Shown in pieces: positions 34,852 through 44,465 of a stretch of 64,000 nucleotides of DNA (position 1 is the first letter of the stretch; every line of letters starts with the position of its first letter). The position numbers were made by a program, and so were the translations under genes. Source of the DNA: Roseiarcus sp963835885 (GTDB lineage: Bacteria; Pseudomonadota; Alphaproteobacteria; Rhizobiales; Beijerinckiaceae). A model generated the notes under the pieces. It worked only from the letters and a program-made list of their open reading frames with translations, did no database searches and was not told the origin of the DNA. The DNA is taken from positions 186,001-250,000 of the forward strand of contig CAWIHF010000039.1 in NCBI GenBank assembly GCA_963835885.1, given 5' to 3'.

Positions 34852-35658
34852 CTAAGTCGGCGGCGGGCCGGCTCTGCCATGAATTTCATGTTCCAGGGTG
34901 CTGAGCCCCTTGCCGCCGGCCATGTGGAACATCAGGTCTTCGAGTGTGAGTTCCGAGCGAGGCGTGTCGAGGTCCACCTCGCCGCGCGCCAGCACCATGA
35001 AATGGTCGCCGACGAGATAGGCGTGGTGTGGGTTGTGGGTGATGAAGATGACGCCGATCCCCTGCTCCCGCGCGGCTTGCGCGATGTAGCGCAGCACCAG
35101 GCCAGACTGCGCAACCCCGAGCGCCGCCGTGGGCTCGTCGAGGATCAGCATGCGTGCGCCGAAATGGACGGCGCGGGCGATCGCCACCACTTGACGCTGA
35201 CCACCCGAGAGCGTGCCTACCGGCTGTTCGAGGTTTTCGAGGTTGATCCCCATCCGGTGCAGCTCGTCCTGCGCATTCGCCAGCATCGTGGCGGTGTCGA
35301 GCCGGCGGAGCAGTCCACTCCCCTTCACCAGCTCCGACCCGAGGAAAAAGTTGCGCCACACGGGCAGGAGCGGAACCAGCGCGAGCGTCTGGTAAACCGC
35401 AGCGATGCCGAGGTCGAGCGCCTCCCGCGGCGAAGCAAAACGCCGGGCCTGACCGTCGACCAGATACTCGCCCTCGTCGTGCGCGAAGAGTCCGGCGATG
35501 ATCGAGATCAGCGTCGACTTGCCGGCGCCGTTGTCCCCCAGAATACAGGTGACCTCACCCTGGCGGACGCTCAGGTTCACGCCTCTAAGCGCGTTGATTG
35601 CGCCGTAGTTCTTGCCGATGTCTTTGAGCTGAATGATCGGCGTTTCCGAGCGAGTCAT
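34852..35658 (-). CDS. Sugar ABC transporter, ATP-binding protein (FrcA-like, single domain)
   Basis: ATPase of a CUT2-type sugar importer, 268 residues with one nucleotide-binding domain instead of the two of RbsA/XylG. Walker A GDNGAGKSTLISI, Q-loop VYQTLAL, signature LSGGQRQVVAIARA, Walker B MLILDEPTAALG and switch histidine ITHNPHHA are all present. It directly follows the permease gene (no gap) and is last in a three-gene operon with the permease and binding protein. Confidence 0.92.
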   Translation of the reverse strand: MTRSETPIIQLKDIGKNYGAINALRGVNLSVRQGEVTCILGDNGAGKSTLISIIAGLFAHDEGEYLVDGQARRFASPREALDLGIAAVYQTLALVPLLPVWRNFFLGSELVKGSGLLRRLDTATMLANAQDELHRMGINLENLEQPVGTLSGGQRQVVAIARAVHFGARMLILDEPTAALGVAQSGLVLRYIAQAAREQGIGVIFITHNPHHAYLVGDHFMVLARGEVDLDTPRSELTLEDLMFHMAGGKGLSTLEHEIHGRAGPPPT

Positions 35659-36711
35659 CTATTTCCCCTTCGTCGCGCGCATGCGGATCCAGGTGTTGAC
35701 CACTGTGGCGAGCAGGAGCATCGCGCCGACGAAGAACTGGAACCAGTCCGGATCCCAGTCGGCGTAAATCACTCCTTCGGTGGTCATGCCGAAGATGAAG
35801 GCGCCGAGCGCGGAGCCCACGGCCGAGCCGTAGCCGCCGGTCAGCAGGCAGCCGCCGACCACCGAAGCGGCGATGTACAGGAGCTCGTTGCCGATGCCCG
35901 CACCGGACTGCACCGTGTTGTAGGCGAAGAGTAGGTGCATCGCGAGAAACCAGCAGCCGAAGCCGACCAGCATGAAGAGTCCGATCTTCACCCGGTTCAC
36001 CGGCACGCCCACGGCCCGCGCGCTGTCGCCTTGGCCGCCGACGGCGAAGATCCAGTTGCCGATCTTGGTGCGCAGAAGCACCCAGGTGGCGAGCGCGACG
36101 AAAATCAGCCAGTAGACGATGGCGATGCTGATCTGCGCGTGGCCGATCATGAAGTTGGATGCGAAGATCCCCTGGAGCGTGTTGAAGCCCCTCATCCCGC
36201 TGATGTCCTGGGTCGCCACGTTGCCGGTGATGAGCTTGGTGATGGCGATGTTGAGCCCCTGCAGCATCAGGAACGTGCCGAGGGTGACGAGGAAGCTGTG
36301 CAGCTTGGTCCGGATCAGGAGCAAGCCGTTCAATGCGCCGATCCCGAGGGAAAAGAAGAGGGCGAAGACGACGCCCGCCCAGAGACTGCCGGCGACCTGG
36401 GTGGCGAACATCGAGGCGGCGAGAGACGAGGTCGTCACGGCCACGCCGGCCGAAAGGTCGAACTCCCCGCCGATCATCAAGAGCGCGACGGCGACCGCCG
36501 GGATGCCGATGGTCGCGGCCTGATAGAGGACCGTGGTGAAGGCGGCAAATTGCCGGAAGGGAGGGGCGATCACCCAGAAGAAGATGAAGACCAGGATCGC
36601 GCCGGCGAGCGCGCCCGCCTCGGGCCGCTTCAGGATGCGCTTCCACAGGGCCTGGGTCTGAACCTGTCGCCGCGGTTGCGCGAGACTGGCCGGCTCGCTG
36701 GACGTGGTCAC
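35659..36711 (-). CDS. Sugar ABC transporter, permease (RbsC/FrcC type)
   Basis: Inner-membrane permease of 350 residues with about ten membrane segments. Typical CUT2 blocks include ATIGIPAVAVALLMIGGEFDLSAG and LNGLLLIRTKLHSFLVTLGT and GGCLLTGGYGSAVGSALGAF. The start is GTG 36711, preceded by AAAGGGAGGAAACC. It lies 95 bases after the binding-protein gene. Substrate class: a monosaccharide or polyol, narrowed only by the context of decayed isomerase and oxidoreductase genes upstream. Confidence 0.92.
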   Translation of the reverse strand: MTTSSEPASLAQPRRQVQTQALWKRILKRPEAGALAGAILVFIFFWVIAPPFRQFAAFTTVLYQAATIGIPAVAVALLMIGGEFDLSAGVAVTTSSLAASMFATQVAGSLWAGVVFALFFSLGIGALNGLLLIRTKLHSFLVTLGTFLMLQGLNIAITKLITGNVATQDISGMRGFNTLQGIFASNFMIGHAQISIAIVYWLIFVALATWVLLRTKIGNWIFAVGGQGDSARAVGVPVNRVKIGLFMLVGFGCWFLAMHLLFAYNTVQSGAGIGNELLYIAASVVGGCLLTGGYGSAVGSALGAFIFGMTTEGVIYADWDPDWFQFFVGAMLLLATVVNTWIRMRATKGK

Positions 36712-36806
36712 GGTTTCCTCCCTTTTGGCTCCGCCGGCCGGAGTACGGCCCTTCGGTCGGCGGTTGGCTTCATTGCTTGGCCGTCACGCCACGGCCATTC
36801 CTCAAT

Positions 36807-37763
36807 TCAGCGCGTGCCGCGTTTGGCGTATTTGGCCACGGCGGCGGCGTTGTCCTTGGTCACGAAGAAGGGACCGGTCAGCACCGGGCCGCCGCCACCG
36901 ACAGTATCGCCGTTGGTGAGGTAGAGCCACAGCATGTCGACCGCCTCATAGCCCTCGACATAGGGCTGCTGGTCGACCGCCCACTGTATGTCGCCCTTCG
37001 CGATCAGACCGATCGCCACCGGGCTCATGTCGAAGGTGCCGACCTTGGCCTTCGAGCCCGACGCCGTGATGGCGTCGAGCACAACCGGCGCAAACGGCGC
37101 TCCGAGGGTGACGACATAGTCGATCGACGGGTCCTGTTGCAGCTTGGCCTGCACCCTCGCCTTGACCGTCGGCATGTCGTAGCCGGTCACGTAAAGCACC
37201 TCCATCTTGCCTTTGAAGGTTTCCTTGATGCCGTTACAGCGCGCCTCGAGCTGCACCGCCCCCTGCTGCTGGTCGAGGCAGACGACGTTCTTGGCGCCTT
37301 CCTTGTTCAATCTCTCGCCCACGGCCTTGCCGGCCACGGTCTCGTCTTGTCCGGCATAGCCGAGCAGGTCCTGGTTCTTCCACTGGTCGACGCCGGCGTT
37401 GAATCCGACGATCGGAATGCCGGCCTTTTGCGCCGCCTTCACCGCCGGCGCTTCGGCGTCGGGGAAGGCGAGCGTCAGCGCAATTCCGTCGACATGCTGC
37501 TCGACGACGTTGGAGATGAGCTGCGCCTCCTTCGTCGCCGTCGGGTCGGCGAGGTAGATCAGCCTGACATTGTCCTTCTTGGCCGCGGCCTCGGCGCCCT
37601 TGCGGATGATGTCCCAGAAGGTGTCGCCCGGCTGGGCGTGGGTGATCATTGCAAAGGTGAAATGCGGCTCCTCGGCCGCCGGGGCCGGGCTGAACGCTGC
37701 CGAGCAGGCGAGGATGGCGCCCGCGGCGAGGGCCGCGCCAGTCGTTCTGTTTGGACGCTTCAT
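36807..37763 (-). CDS. Sugar ABC transporter, periplasmic binding protein
   Basis: Periplasmic-binding-protein-fold receptor (peripla_BP_4 type) of 318 residues with a signal peptide ending SPAPAAEEP. Recognisable: FAMITHAQPGDTFWDIIRKG, DPTATKEAQLISNVVEQHVD, GIPIVGFNAGVDQWK and QWAVDQQPYVEGYEAVDML. GGAGGAAACCG precedes ATG 37763. It heads the operon with the permease and ATPase. Related receptors bind ribose, inositol or rhizopine-like compounds; the ligand here is unknown. Confidence 0.92.
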   Translation of the reverse strand: MKRPNRTTGAALAAGAILACSAAFSPAPAAEEPHFTFAMITHAQPGDTFWDIIRKGAEAAAKKDNVRLIYLADPTATKEAQLISNVVEQHVDGIALTLAFPDAEAPAVKAAQKAGIPIVGFNAGVDQWKNQDLLGYAGQDETVAGKAVGERLNKEGAKNVVCLDQQQGAVQLEARCNGIKETFKGKMEVLYVTGYDMPTVKARVQAKLQQDPSIDYVVTLGAPFAPVVLDAITASGSKAKVGTFDMSPVAIGLIAKGDIQWAVDQQPYVEGYEAVDMLWLYLTNGDTVGGGGPVLTGPFFVTKDNAAAVAKYAKRGTR

Positions 37764-37876
37764 CGGTTTCCTCCCATCAGTTTGCGCCAGTCTGGCGCGG
37801 TTCAGGCCAGCGCTGATCGCGTGGCCAAACAATCGGAAACGGGTCGCCTGATGGCGCTTGCCGAGCTTGAAACCAG

Positions 37877-38038
37877 GGCATACCTGCCTGCCTGCCGGTT
37901 GGCGCGGGACGCAAATATGCTGGGGCGGTTGGACGCCGACGATCGATCTCGACCCCCTGGAGGCCTTGTTCGACAGCCGCATCGAGCAGCGTCGAGCTTG
38001 AGGTGGGCGAGACTATCGAACACGAAGCCGAGTTGCAT
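37877..38038 (-). pseudogene. Remnant of a sugar phosphate isomerase/epimerase (IolE-like)
   Basis: ATG 38038 opens a frame with a typical TIM-barrel isomerase start (MQLGFVFDSLAHLKLD); the continuation LLDAAVEQGLQGVEID is found one frame over, then PTAP, after which similarity fades. So only about 40 codons of an expected 270 or more remain, with a frameshift. Such isomerases normally accompany sugar or inositol ABC transporters, and this remnant lies directly upstream of one. Confidence 0.6.
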
Positions 38039-38104
38039 GACTCTGCCTCAGAGTGGAACGGACATGCGCTCGCCGGTCTCGGGCGAGCAACAGGGCGGCT
38101 CACG

Positions 38105-38400
38105 AGGCTCAGGGCCCGCGGCCGTCCGCGCTGGTGTCCGAGGGCGGCTTCTCGCCTTTCAATACGCGCACAAAATGCGGCCATTGATTGGCGTAGCTCT
38201 GGGCGTAGGGTTCGGCGAAGAAAAATTGCGGTTTGGCTCGCAGCACCGGTCGTAGCCGTAGCCTGCCCGCTGCGAATTGGTGGCGACGGCGATCTTCCCG
38301 CTCGCGGTCTGCCTCGAGACGCTGGCGGTGTGGAGATCACCGATCTCGCGGATCGCCGCATCGCTGAGGGCGCTCGCGGCGGCTCGCCAATTCCGCTCGC
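38105..38400 (-). pseudogene. Remnant of a Gfo/Idh/MocA oxidoreductase (inositol dehydrogenase-like)
   Basis: On the minus strand AIREIGDLHTASV and ASGKIAVATNSQRAGYGYDR match the substrate-domain core of inositol 2-dehydrogenases; a later piece in another frame, FFAEPYAQSYANQWPHFVRV and LKGEKPPS, matches the C-terminal helix. The N-terminal Rossmann domain is missing and the pieces are in different frames. Together with the isomerase remnant this indicates a lost catabolic cluster. Confidence 0.6.
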
Positions 38401-38522
38401 TGCCGCATCTGGCGATCGGGGGCCAGGCGCGCGGCGTGACAGCGACGGCAGGATGACTCGGTTTCGAAATGCGCTATTCTCGGGAAAATTCTCGAGTTCG
38501 GCGCTAACCGGAAGGCGAGACG

Positions 38523-38933
38523 ATGGAGAAGAATTTTCCGCGCTATTGGATGTGGTCGGAAGCGTTCGAGATGCTGGCGCGCGCCGAGCGAATGCATCGT
38601 CAGTTTTTCCGGCCGGCCAGCTCGGCCGTCGCCTGGGAGCCGCCGGTGGACGTTCTCGAGACGGAACGGTCGGTGCTCGTGCTCGTCGCGCTGCCTGGAG
38701 TCGATCTCGGCGAGGTCAAAGCGCTCATCGATGCCGGGCAGTTGATCATTTCGGGGATTCGCACCTATCCGGCGGAGATGCAGACGGCGGTCATTCACCG
38801 CCTGGAGCTTCCCCAGGGCCGCTTTGAGCGGCGGATCGATCTTCCTCCGGGACGCTACAGCGCCATTCATCGGTCGGCGTCCAACGGTTGCCTGCTGATC
38901 ACGTTACAGAAGTCGGAGGCCGCAAATGGCTGA
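38523..38933 (+). CDS. Hsp20/alpha-crystallin family small heat-shock protein
   Basis: ATP-independent holdase chaperone of 136 residues. The alpha-crystallin domain spans about 38-130 (WEPPVDVLETERSVLVLVAL, PGVDLGEVKALIDAGQLIIS, HRLELPQGRFERRIDLPPG) and ends in a short C-terminal extension. Its last codons overlap the start of lon by eight bases, so the two form an operon linking holdase and protease in proteotoxic stress. Confidence 0.9.
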   Translation: MEKNFPRYWMWSEAFEMLARAERMHRQFFRPASSAVAWEPPVDVLETERSVLVLVALPGVDLGEVKALIDAGQLIISGIRTYPAEMQTAVIHRLELPQGRFERRIDLPPGRYSAIHRSASNGCLLITLQKSEAANG

Positions 38934-41328
38934 GACTGCGGCCGCGAATGCAGTGGATGACAACCTCCGTGGAGCGCTGCCGCCGCCGCTGCCGCCGGAT
39001 TCGCTCATCATTGTGCCGGTGCGCGGCATGGTGCTCTTTCCAGGGACCGTGTTGCCGATCGCGCTCGCTCGTCCCCGCTCGGTGACTGCGGCGCAGAGAG
39101 CGGTCAGGGAACAGAAGCCGGTCGGCATCGTGATGCAGCGGAACGCCGAGGTCGAAGATCCCCTTCCCGTCGACCTGCATCGCATGGGCACCGTCGCCAA
39201 TATCGTTCGCTACATCACGGCGCCGGATGGAACGCATCATCTCGTGTGCCAGGGAGAGCAACGCTTCCGGGTCGTCGACTACCTGACCGGCTGGCCGTTC
39301 TTCGTCGCCGAGACAGTGAGAATTCCGGAGCCTGCTTCGTCGTCCAACGAGATCGAGGCCCGCTTCATCCATCTCAAAAGCCAGGCGGTCGAGGCCGTCC
39401 AGCTGCTGCCGCAGGCGCCGAACGAACTGCTCATGACGATCCAGGGAATCGACTCGCCGGGCGCGCTCGCCGACCTGGTGGCGACCTTCATGGACGTGAC
39501 GCCGGACGAGAAGCAGGAGATCCTGGAAACCATTGACGTTGGCCCCCGGATGGAGCGGGTCTCGCGACTCCTTGCGCACCGGATCGAGGTTCTGCGGCTT
39601 TCGCAGGAGATCGGCCGCGAAACCAAAGCGTCTCTCGACGCCCGCAACCGCGAGGCTTTGCTGCGCGAGCAAATGGCGGCCATCCAGCGTCAGCTCGGCG
39701 AAGCGGATGAGGGAAAGGCCGCCGAGATCGCCGAACTCGAAAAGGCGATCAGCAGCGCGAACATGCCCAAGGAAGTCGAGGACCAGGCCCGCAAGGAGCT
39801 GCGCCGACTGCAACGCATGCCCGAAACCGCCGGCGAATACGGGATGGTGCGGACCTATCTCGACTGGCTGGTCGATTTGCCTTGGGGTCTTCCCGAGGAG
39901 GCGCCGATCGACATCGCGGCGGCGCGCCGCATTCTGGACGAGGATCACTTCGATCTGGAGAAGATCAAGCGTCGGATCATCGAATATCTGGCGGTCCGCA
40001 AGCTCGCGCCGGGCGGCAAGGCGCCGATCCTCTGCTTCGTCGGGCCCCCCGGCGTTGGCAAGACGTCTCTCGGTCAATCGATCGCGCGGGCTATGGACCG
40101 CAAGTTTGTCCGTGTGAGCCTCGGCGGCGTGCACGACGAGGCGGAGATTCGTGGACACCGACGAACCTATATCGGCGCTTTGCCCGGCAACATCATCCAG
40201 GCTGTCCGCAAGGCCGGCGCCCGCAACTGCGTCATGATGCTGGATGAGATCGACAAGCTCGGCGCCGGCATTCAGGGCGATCCGGCCTCGGCTCTGCTGG
40301 AAGTGCTCGATCCAGAGCAGAACAACAGCTTCCGCGACAATTACCTCGCCGTGCCTTTTGACCTCAGTCGCGTCGTGTTCATTACGACGGCGAATATGCT
40401 CGACACAATTCCCGGCCCGCTCCGCGACCGGATGGAGATCATCACACTCGCCGGGTACACGGCCAGCGAGAAGCTGCAGATCGCGCGCCGCTACCTCCTT
40501 CCGCGACAACTCGAGGCCAATGGCCTCAAGCCGGGTCAGGTCGAAATGGCCGACGACGCACTCAGAGCCGCCATTCAACATTATACGCGCGAGGCGGGCG
40601 TTCGAAGCCTCGAGCGCGAGATCGGCAGGATGCTGCGCCAGGCGGCCATGCGTATCGCGGAAGGCGAGAGCGGGCCGATCGCAATCTCGGCCGGCGATCT
40701 TCAGGCGATTCTCGGCGCGCCGCCGTTCGAGGACGAGGTCGCGATGCGCACCAGCGTCCCGGGCGTCGCAACGGGCCTCGCCTGGACGCCGGTCGGCGGC
40801 GACATCCTGTTCATCGAGGCGACCGCCATTCCGGGAAGCGGCCGGCTGATCCTTACGGGTCAGCTCGGCGAGGTGATGCGGGAAAGCGCCCAGGCGGCCC
40901 TCAGCATCGTCAAGAATCGCGCCGCCTCATATGGAATCGAACCCAGTCGCTTCGAAAAGACCGATATCCACATTCACGTGCCGGCAGGCGCCACGCCGAA
41001 GGACGGTCCAAGCGCTGGTGTCGCCATGTTCATGGCGCTGGTGTCGCTCATGACCGATCGCACTGTGCGCAACGACACGGCGATGACCGGGGAGATCAGC
41101 CTGCGTGGACTTGTACTTCCGGTCGGCGGCATCAAGGAAAAGGTCGTCGCGGCGCACCGAGCCGGGATCGGGCGCGTGATGCTGCCGGCGCGCAACCGGA
41201 AAGACTTCGAAGACATCCCCGAAGAAGTGCGCCAGCAATTGACATTCGTCTGGCTCGAACGTGTTGACGAAGCGGTGTCGTCGGCGCTCGAGCCCGGCGC
41301 GCCGGCGAAAAGCGCCAGTCCGCCATGA
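38926..41328 (+). CDS. lon: ATP-dependent Lon protease
   Basis: AAA+ serine protease of 800 residues. An N-terminal LON substrate domain (LIIVPVRGMVLFPGTVLPIA) is followed by a coiled-coil linker, the AAA+ module with Walker A GPPGVGKT at 373-380 and Walker B CVMMLDEIDKL, and the protease domain with Ser696 (DGPSAGVA) and Lys739 (GGIKEKVV), 43 residues apart as in E. coli Lon. It overlaps the hsp20 gene, and the genome probably has another Lon in the usual clpX-lon context; this one resembles accessory, stress-linked Lons. Confidence 0.96.
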   Translation: MAETAAANAVDDNLRGALPPPLPPDSLIIVPVRGMVLFPGTVLPIALARPRSVTAAQRAVREQKPVGIVMQRNAEVEDPLPVDLHRMGTVANIVRYITAPDGTHHLVCQGEQRFRVVDYLTGWPFFVAETVRIPEPASSSNEIEARFIHLKSQAVEAVQLLPQAPNELLMTIQGIDSPGALADLVATFMDVTPDEKQEILETIDVGPRMERVSRLLAHRIEVLRLSQEIGRETKASLDARNREALLREQMAAIQRQLGEADEGKAAEIAELEKAISSANMPKEVEDQARKELRRLQRMPETAGEYGMVRTYLDWLVDLPWGLPEEAPIDIAAARRILDEDHFDLEKIKRRIIEYLAVRKLAPGGKAPILCFVGPPGVGKTSLGQSIARAMDRKFVRVSLGGVHDEAEIRGHRRTYIGALPGNIIQAVRKAGARNCVMMLDEIDKLGAGIQGDPASALLEVLDPEQNNSFRDNYLAVPFDLSRVVFITTANMLDTIPGPLRDRMEIITLAGYTASEKLQIARRYLLPRQLEANGLKPGQVEMADDALRAAIQHYTREAGVRSLEREIGRMLRQAAMRIAEGESGPIAISAGDLQAILGAPPFEDEVAMRTSVPGVATGLAWTPVGGDILFIEATAIPGSGRLILTGQLGEVMRESAQAALSIVKNRAASYGIEPSRFEKTDIHIHVPAGATPKDGPSAGVAMFMALVSLMTDRTVRNDTAMTGEISLRGLVLPVGGIKEKVVAAHRAGIGRVMLPARNRKDFEDIPEEVRQQLTFVWLERVDEAVSSALEPGAPAKSASPP

Positions 41329-41811
41329 GGCGGTATCCGGTTCGCGAGACGCGGCTGTTGCGTCGTTTCCCAATTTCGAGGCGCCGCCGATCGCGCTTGT
41401 CGCAGCCGGCGGATTGGAGGCTGGGTTCCATCGAGTGGGCTTGTGGATGCTTGTGGCGCAGCTTCTGCGCGCCAGTTGCAGTCGGGCGAGGAATGGCGCA
41501 TCTTCCCGCGACCCGCGGGTGCCTGGCCGGGCTCGGCGGGGGCCTGGGGAACGGGCGTCGGATTGAGATGGACGGCGGGATTTTGGGCTTGTCCCCGGCC
41601 CAGCGCGAAAGCGCGTCCTGCCGTTCAGTCGGTGGTCGCTCATTCCCAGCCCGCGCGACCCCGACAGGTGGCGGCAGGTCCTGCGAATCCCCCGAAGGAC
41701 TTGCCGCCACTGCTAGGCCTGTGGGCCCGGGTTGTGCGGAAGGCCTTCGGCGACAGGCGAGACGCGCTTCCAAGGAACATGCTGCGTCGCGCGGGTCCGC
41801 CTTGCCTGAAC
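41329..41811. other. Intergenic region between lon and the CHAD gene
   Basis: About 480 bp between two converging genes. Several long frames are open on both strands, as expected in GC-rich DNA, but none has a ribosome-binding site, recognisable family or credible protein composition. No repeat or RNA gene was seen. Confidence 0.45.
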
Positions 41812-42690
41812 TCAAGCCGGCTGTGGGGCCTTCGGCTCCTTAATCGGCCGCCGGAGATAGGCGGAAAGCCGCTCGGAGAACGCGTCGGGGGTCTCGGCGA
41901 ACAGGCGGTCGAACTCGATTTCGGCGCGCCGCTTGAGCTTTTTCTGCTTTGCCGCGAGCGGCTCCATGAGATCCGCCAGCGCCTCGGGCCGCAGGGAAGC
42001 GCGCTCCTTCGCGAAAGTCGCCAGCATATGGAGATCGTTGAAGTCGCCGAGCGTGTCGCGTAGCGCGTTCAGCTCCTCGGACTGGGCGCCGAGCACAGCC
42101 GGCCAGGCCGGAGAAAGCGCCGCGAGCTGATAGCGCAGGTCGACCACGCGCGCCCGTAGCTTGTGCAGCGCCCGAGGGTCGTGGCCTTCGAAAGCAATCT
42201 TTCCGCGCCGGCGGGCCTGCCGGTAGGAGCGCGCGACAGCCTCCGCGATGTCGTCGGCGCCGAGGCTCGCCAGGTCCCACGCGCCGAGGCGCGCGACGAT
42301 GGCATTGAGCTGGGACCGGGACGCGCTGGTCGCAAAGCCGCCATGGTCGCGGCTCGCCGCGGTGCGCTCGCGTCCGATCGCCTCGAGGAGCGGAGCGGCG
42401 ATCTCCGGCGGCGGGGCGAGCCGCTCAAGACGCGCCTCCATCACGTCGAGGTCGCGCGCCCGGCCGACCCGCCGGCGAACGACGGCGAGCGCGGCGATGG
42501 TGACTCGAGCGGGCTCTCCGAGAGACGGCAGAAAAAGCCGCGCGATCGCGCGCGCTTCCTTGAGGGTCTTGCGCAACCCGTGGATACGCTCGGGCGCCTG
42601 CTCGCCACGGCCGGGGAACTGCCGCGCCGCCGAAGCAACCGAAGCGACGAGGAGCGCGCGGCAGTGACCCGGCCAGGCGTCCTTACGCAT
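41812..42690 (-). CDS. CHAD domain-containing protein
   Basis: All-helical CHAD protein of 292 residues. CHAD domains carry conserved histidines and basic residues and bind polyphosphate. Visible repeats: ERIHGLRKTLKEARAIARLF and VVRRRVGRARDLDVMEARL in the first half, and ALHKLRARVVDLRYQLAAL with LNALRDTLGDFNDLHML in the second, as expected for two related halves. No CYTH domain is fused. It starts 3 bases after the acyl-CoA synthetase stop and may be cotranscribed with it. Confidence 0.88.
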   Translation of the reverse strand: MRKDAWPGHCRALLVASVASAARQFPGRGEQAPERIHGLRKTLKEARAIARLFLPSLGEPARVTIAALAVVRRRVGRARDLDVMEARLERLAPPPEIAAPLLEAIGRERTAASRDHGGFATSASRSQLNAIVARLGAWDLASLGADDIAEAVARSYRQARRRGKIAFEGHDPRALHKLRARVVDLRYQLAALSPAWPAVLGAQSEELNALRDTLGDFNDLHMLATFAKERASLRPEALADLMEPLAAKQKKLKRRAEIEFDRLFAETPDAFSERLSAYLRRPIKEPKAPQPA

Positions 42691-42693
42691 GCG

Positions 42694-44338
42694 CTAGCCC
42701 GCGCCTTGGCCGATCTCTTTTGCCCGCTCCCGCAGCGCGAACTTCTGCACCTTGCCGGTCGAGGTCTTCGGGATCTCGGCGAACACGATCGTACGCGGGC
42801 ATTTGTAGCGTGCGAGCCGCTCCCGGCACCATTCGATCAGCTCGTCGGCGGTCGCCGTATAGCCGGGTTTCATCTCGACGAAGGCGCACGGCGTCTCGCC
42901 CCATTTGTCGTCCGGCCGCGCCACGACTGCGGCGAGCTGGACGCCCGGATGGTCGAAGAGGGCGTCCTCGACCTCGATCGAGGAGATGTTCTCGCCGCCC
43001 GAGATAATGATGTCCTTCGACCGGTCGCGCAGCTGAACGTAGCCGTCGGTATGCTTTACCCCGAGGTCGCCCGAATGGAACCAGCCGCCAGCGAAGGCCT
43101 TGTCGGTACCAGGCTTGTTCTTGAGATAGCCCTTCATCACCACGTTGCCGCGAAACATCACCTCGCCCATGGTCCGCCCGTCGGCCGGAACTGCCTCCAT
43201 CGTCTCCGGGTCCAAGACGTCGAGCGCCTCGAGCGCGTGATATCGCACGCCCTGCCGCGCCTTGAGATGCGCCTGCGTCTCGGCGTCGAGCGCGTTCCAC
43301 TCGTCCTTCCAGTCGTTGACGACCGCCGGCCCATAAACCTCCGTCAGGCCGTAGAGATGGGTGACTTCGAAGCCCGCCTCGCCCATCGCCTTGAGCACAG
43401 CGGCCGGCGGCGGCGCGGCAGCGGTAAAGAACCGCACGAGATGCGGCAGCGGCTTCTTCTCGTCGGGCCGCGCGTTCAACAGCACCGACATGACGATTGG
43501 CGCACCACAGAGATGGGTGACCTTGTGCTCGGCAATGAGGTCGTAGAGCGCCGCGGCGCGCACCTGCCTCAGGCAGACGTGCGTCCCCGCCTTGACGCTG
43601 ATCGACCAGGGGAAACACCAGCCGTTGCAATGAAACATCGGCAGCGTCCATAGATAGACAGGATGGCGGCCCATGTCGGCGGTGACGACGTTGCCCATGG
43701 CGAGCAGATTGGCGCCCCGGTGATGATAGACGACGCCCTTGGGGTCGCCGGTCGTCCCCGAGGTGTAGTTGAGCGAAATCGCGTCCCATTCATCGAGGGG
43801 CGACGTCCGTTGATAGGCCTCGTCGCCGTCGGCGACGAGCGCTTCGTACTCGACCGCGCCGATCCTCTCGCCCGGGCCGTCGTATTCCGGGTCGTCGTAG
43901 TCGACCATGAACGGTCGAACCTTGGCGAGCTTGAGGGCCGACGCCATCACGCCGGAGAACTCGCGGTCGACGATGAGCGCCTTCGCTTCGCCGTGGTCGA
44001 GCATGAAGGCGAGTGCGGCCGCGTCGAGGCGGGTGTTCAGCGTATTGAGCACCGCGCCGCACATCGGCACGCCGTAGTGGCATTCGAGCATCGCGGGCGT
44101 GTTGGCGAGCATGACGGCGACGGTGTCGCCCGCGCACGATTCCCCGCTTCGCCAGCGCGGACGCGAGCTTCTTCGAGCGAGCGTGAAACTCGCGGTAGTT
44201 GCGCCTGAGGGACCCGTGCGCGATTGCGAGCCTGTCCGGGAACACCGCCGCGGCGCGCTCGAGAAAGGCCAGCGGCGTGAGGGGCTGGAAGTTGGCGGCA
44301 TTGCGATCGAGATCGCGACCGTAGGACGACTGGGACAT
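42694..44338 (-). CDS. Acyl-CoA synthetase (AMP-forming), frameshifted near the N-terminus
   Basis: ANL-superfamily ligase activating a fatty or organic acid. From ATG 44338 the frame is normal (FQPLTPLAFLERAAAVFPD ... ALAKRGIVRG); at 44129-44131 it slips and the rest (DTVAVMLANTPAMLECHYG, YTSGTTGDPKGVVYHHRG, GWFHSGDLGVKHTDGY, TSTGKVQKFALRE) is in the next frame to 42694. Removing one G from the GGG run joins them to about 547 residues. A raw frame from 44427 has a meaningless N-terminus. The catalytic lysine (GKVQK) is present; substrate not inferable. Confidence 0.88.
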
Positions 44339-44465
44339 GGGCTCCTCTTCATCCAAACGCGCCGCTGCGGCGACGGGCTCGTTCCGCGCGTCAGCGCGGG
44401 GCGCCGCTCGCGGTTGGCCGTCATCATACCGTGTGAACCCGTCTTGGGGAGGGGCTTCGAGGCCT

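Noticed and set aside
41329..41811. Gene between lon and the CHAD gene
   Set aside because: Several frames are open but none has a start signal, a recognisable domain or credible composition.
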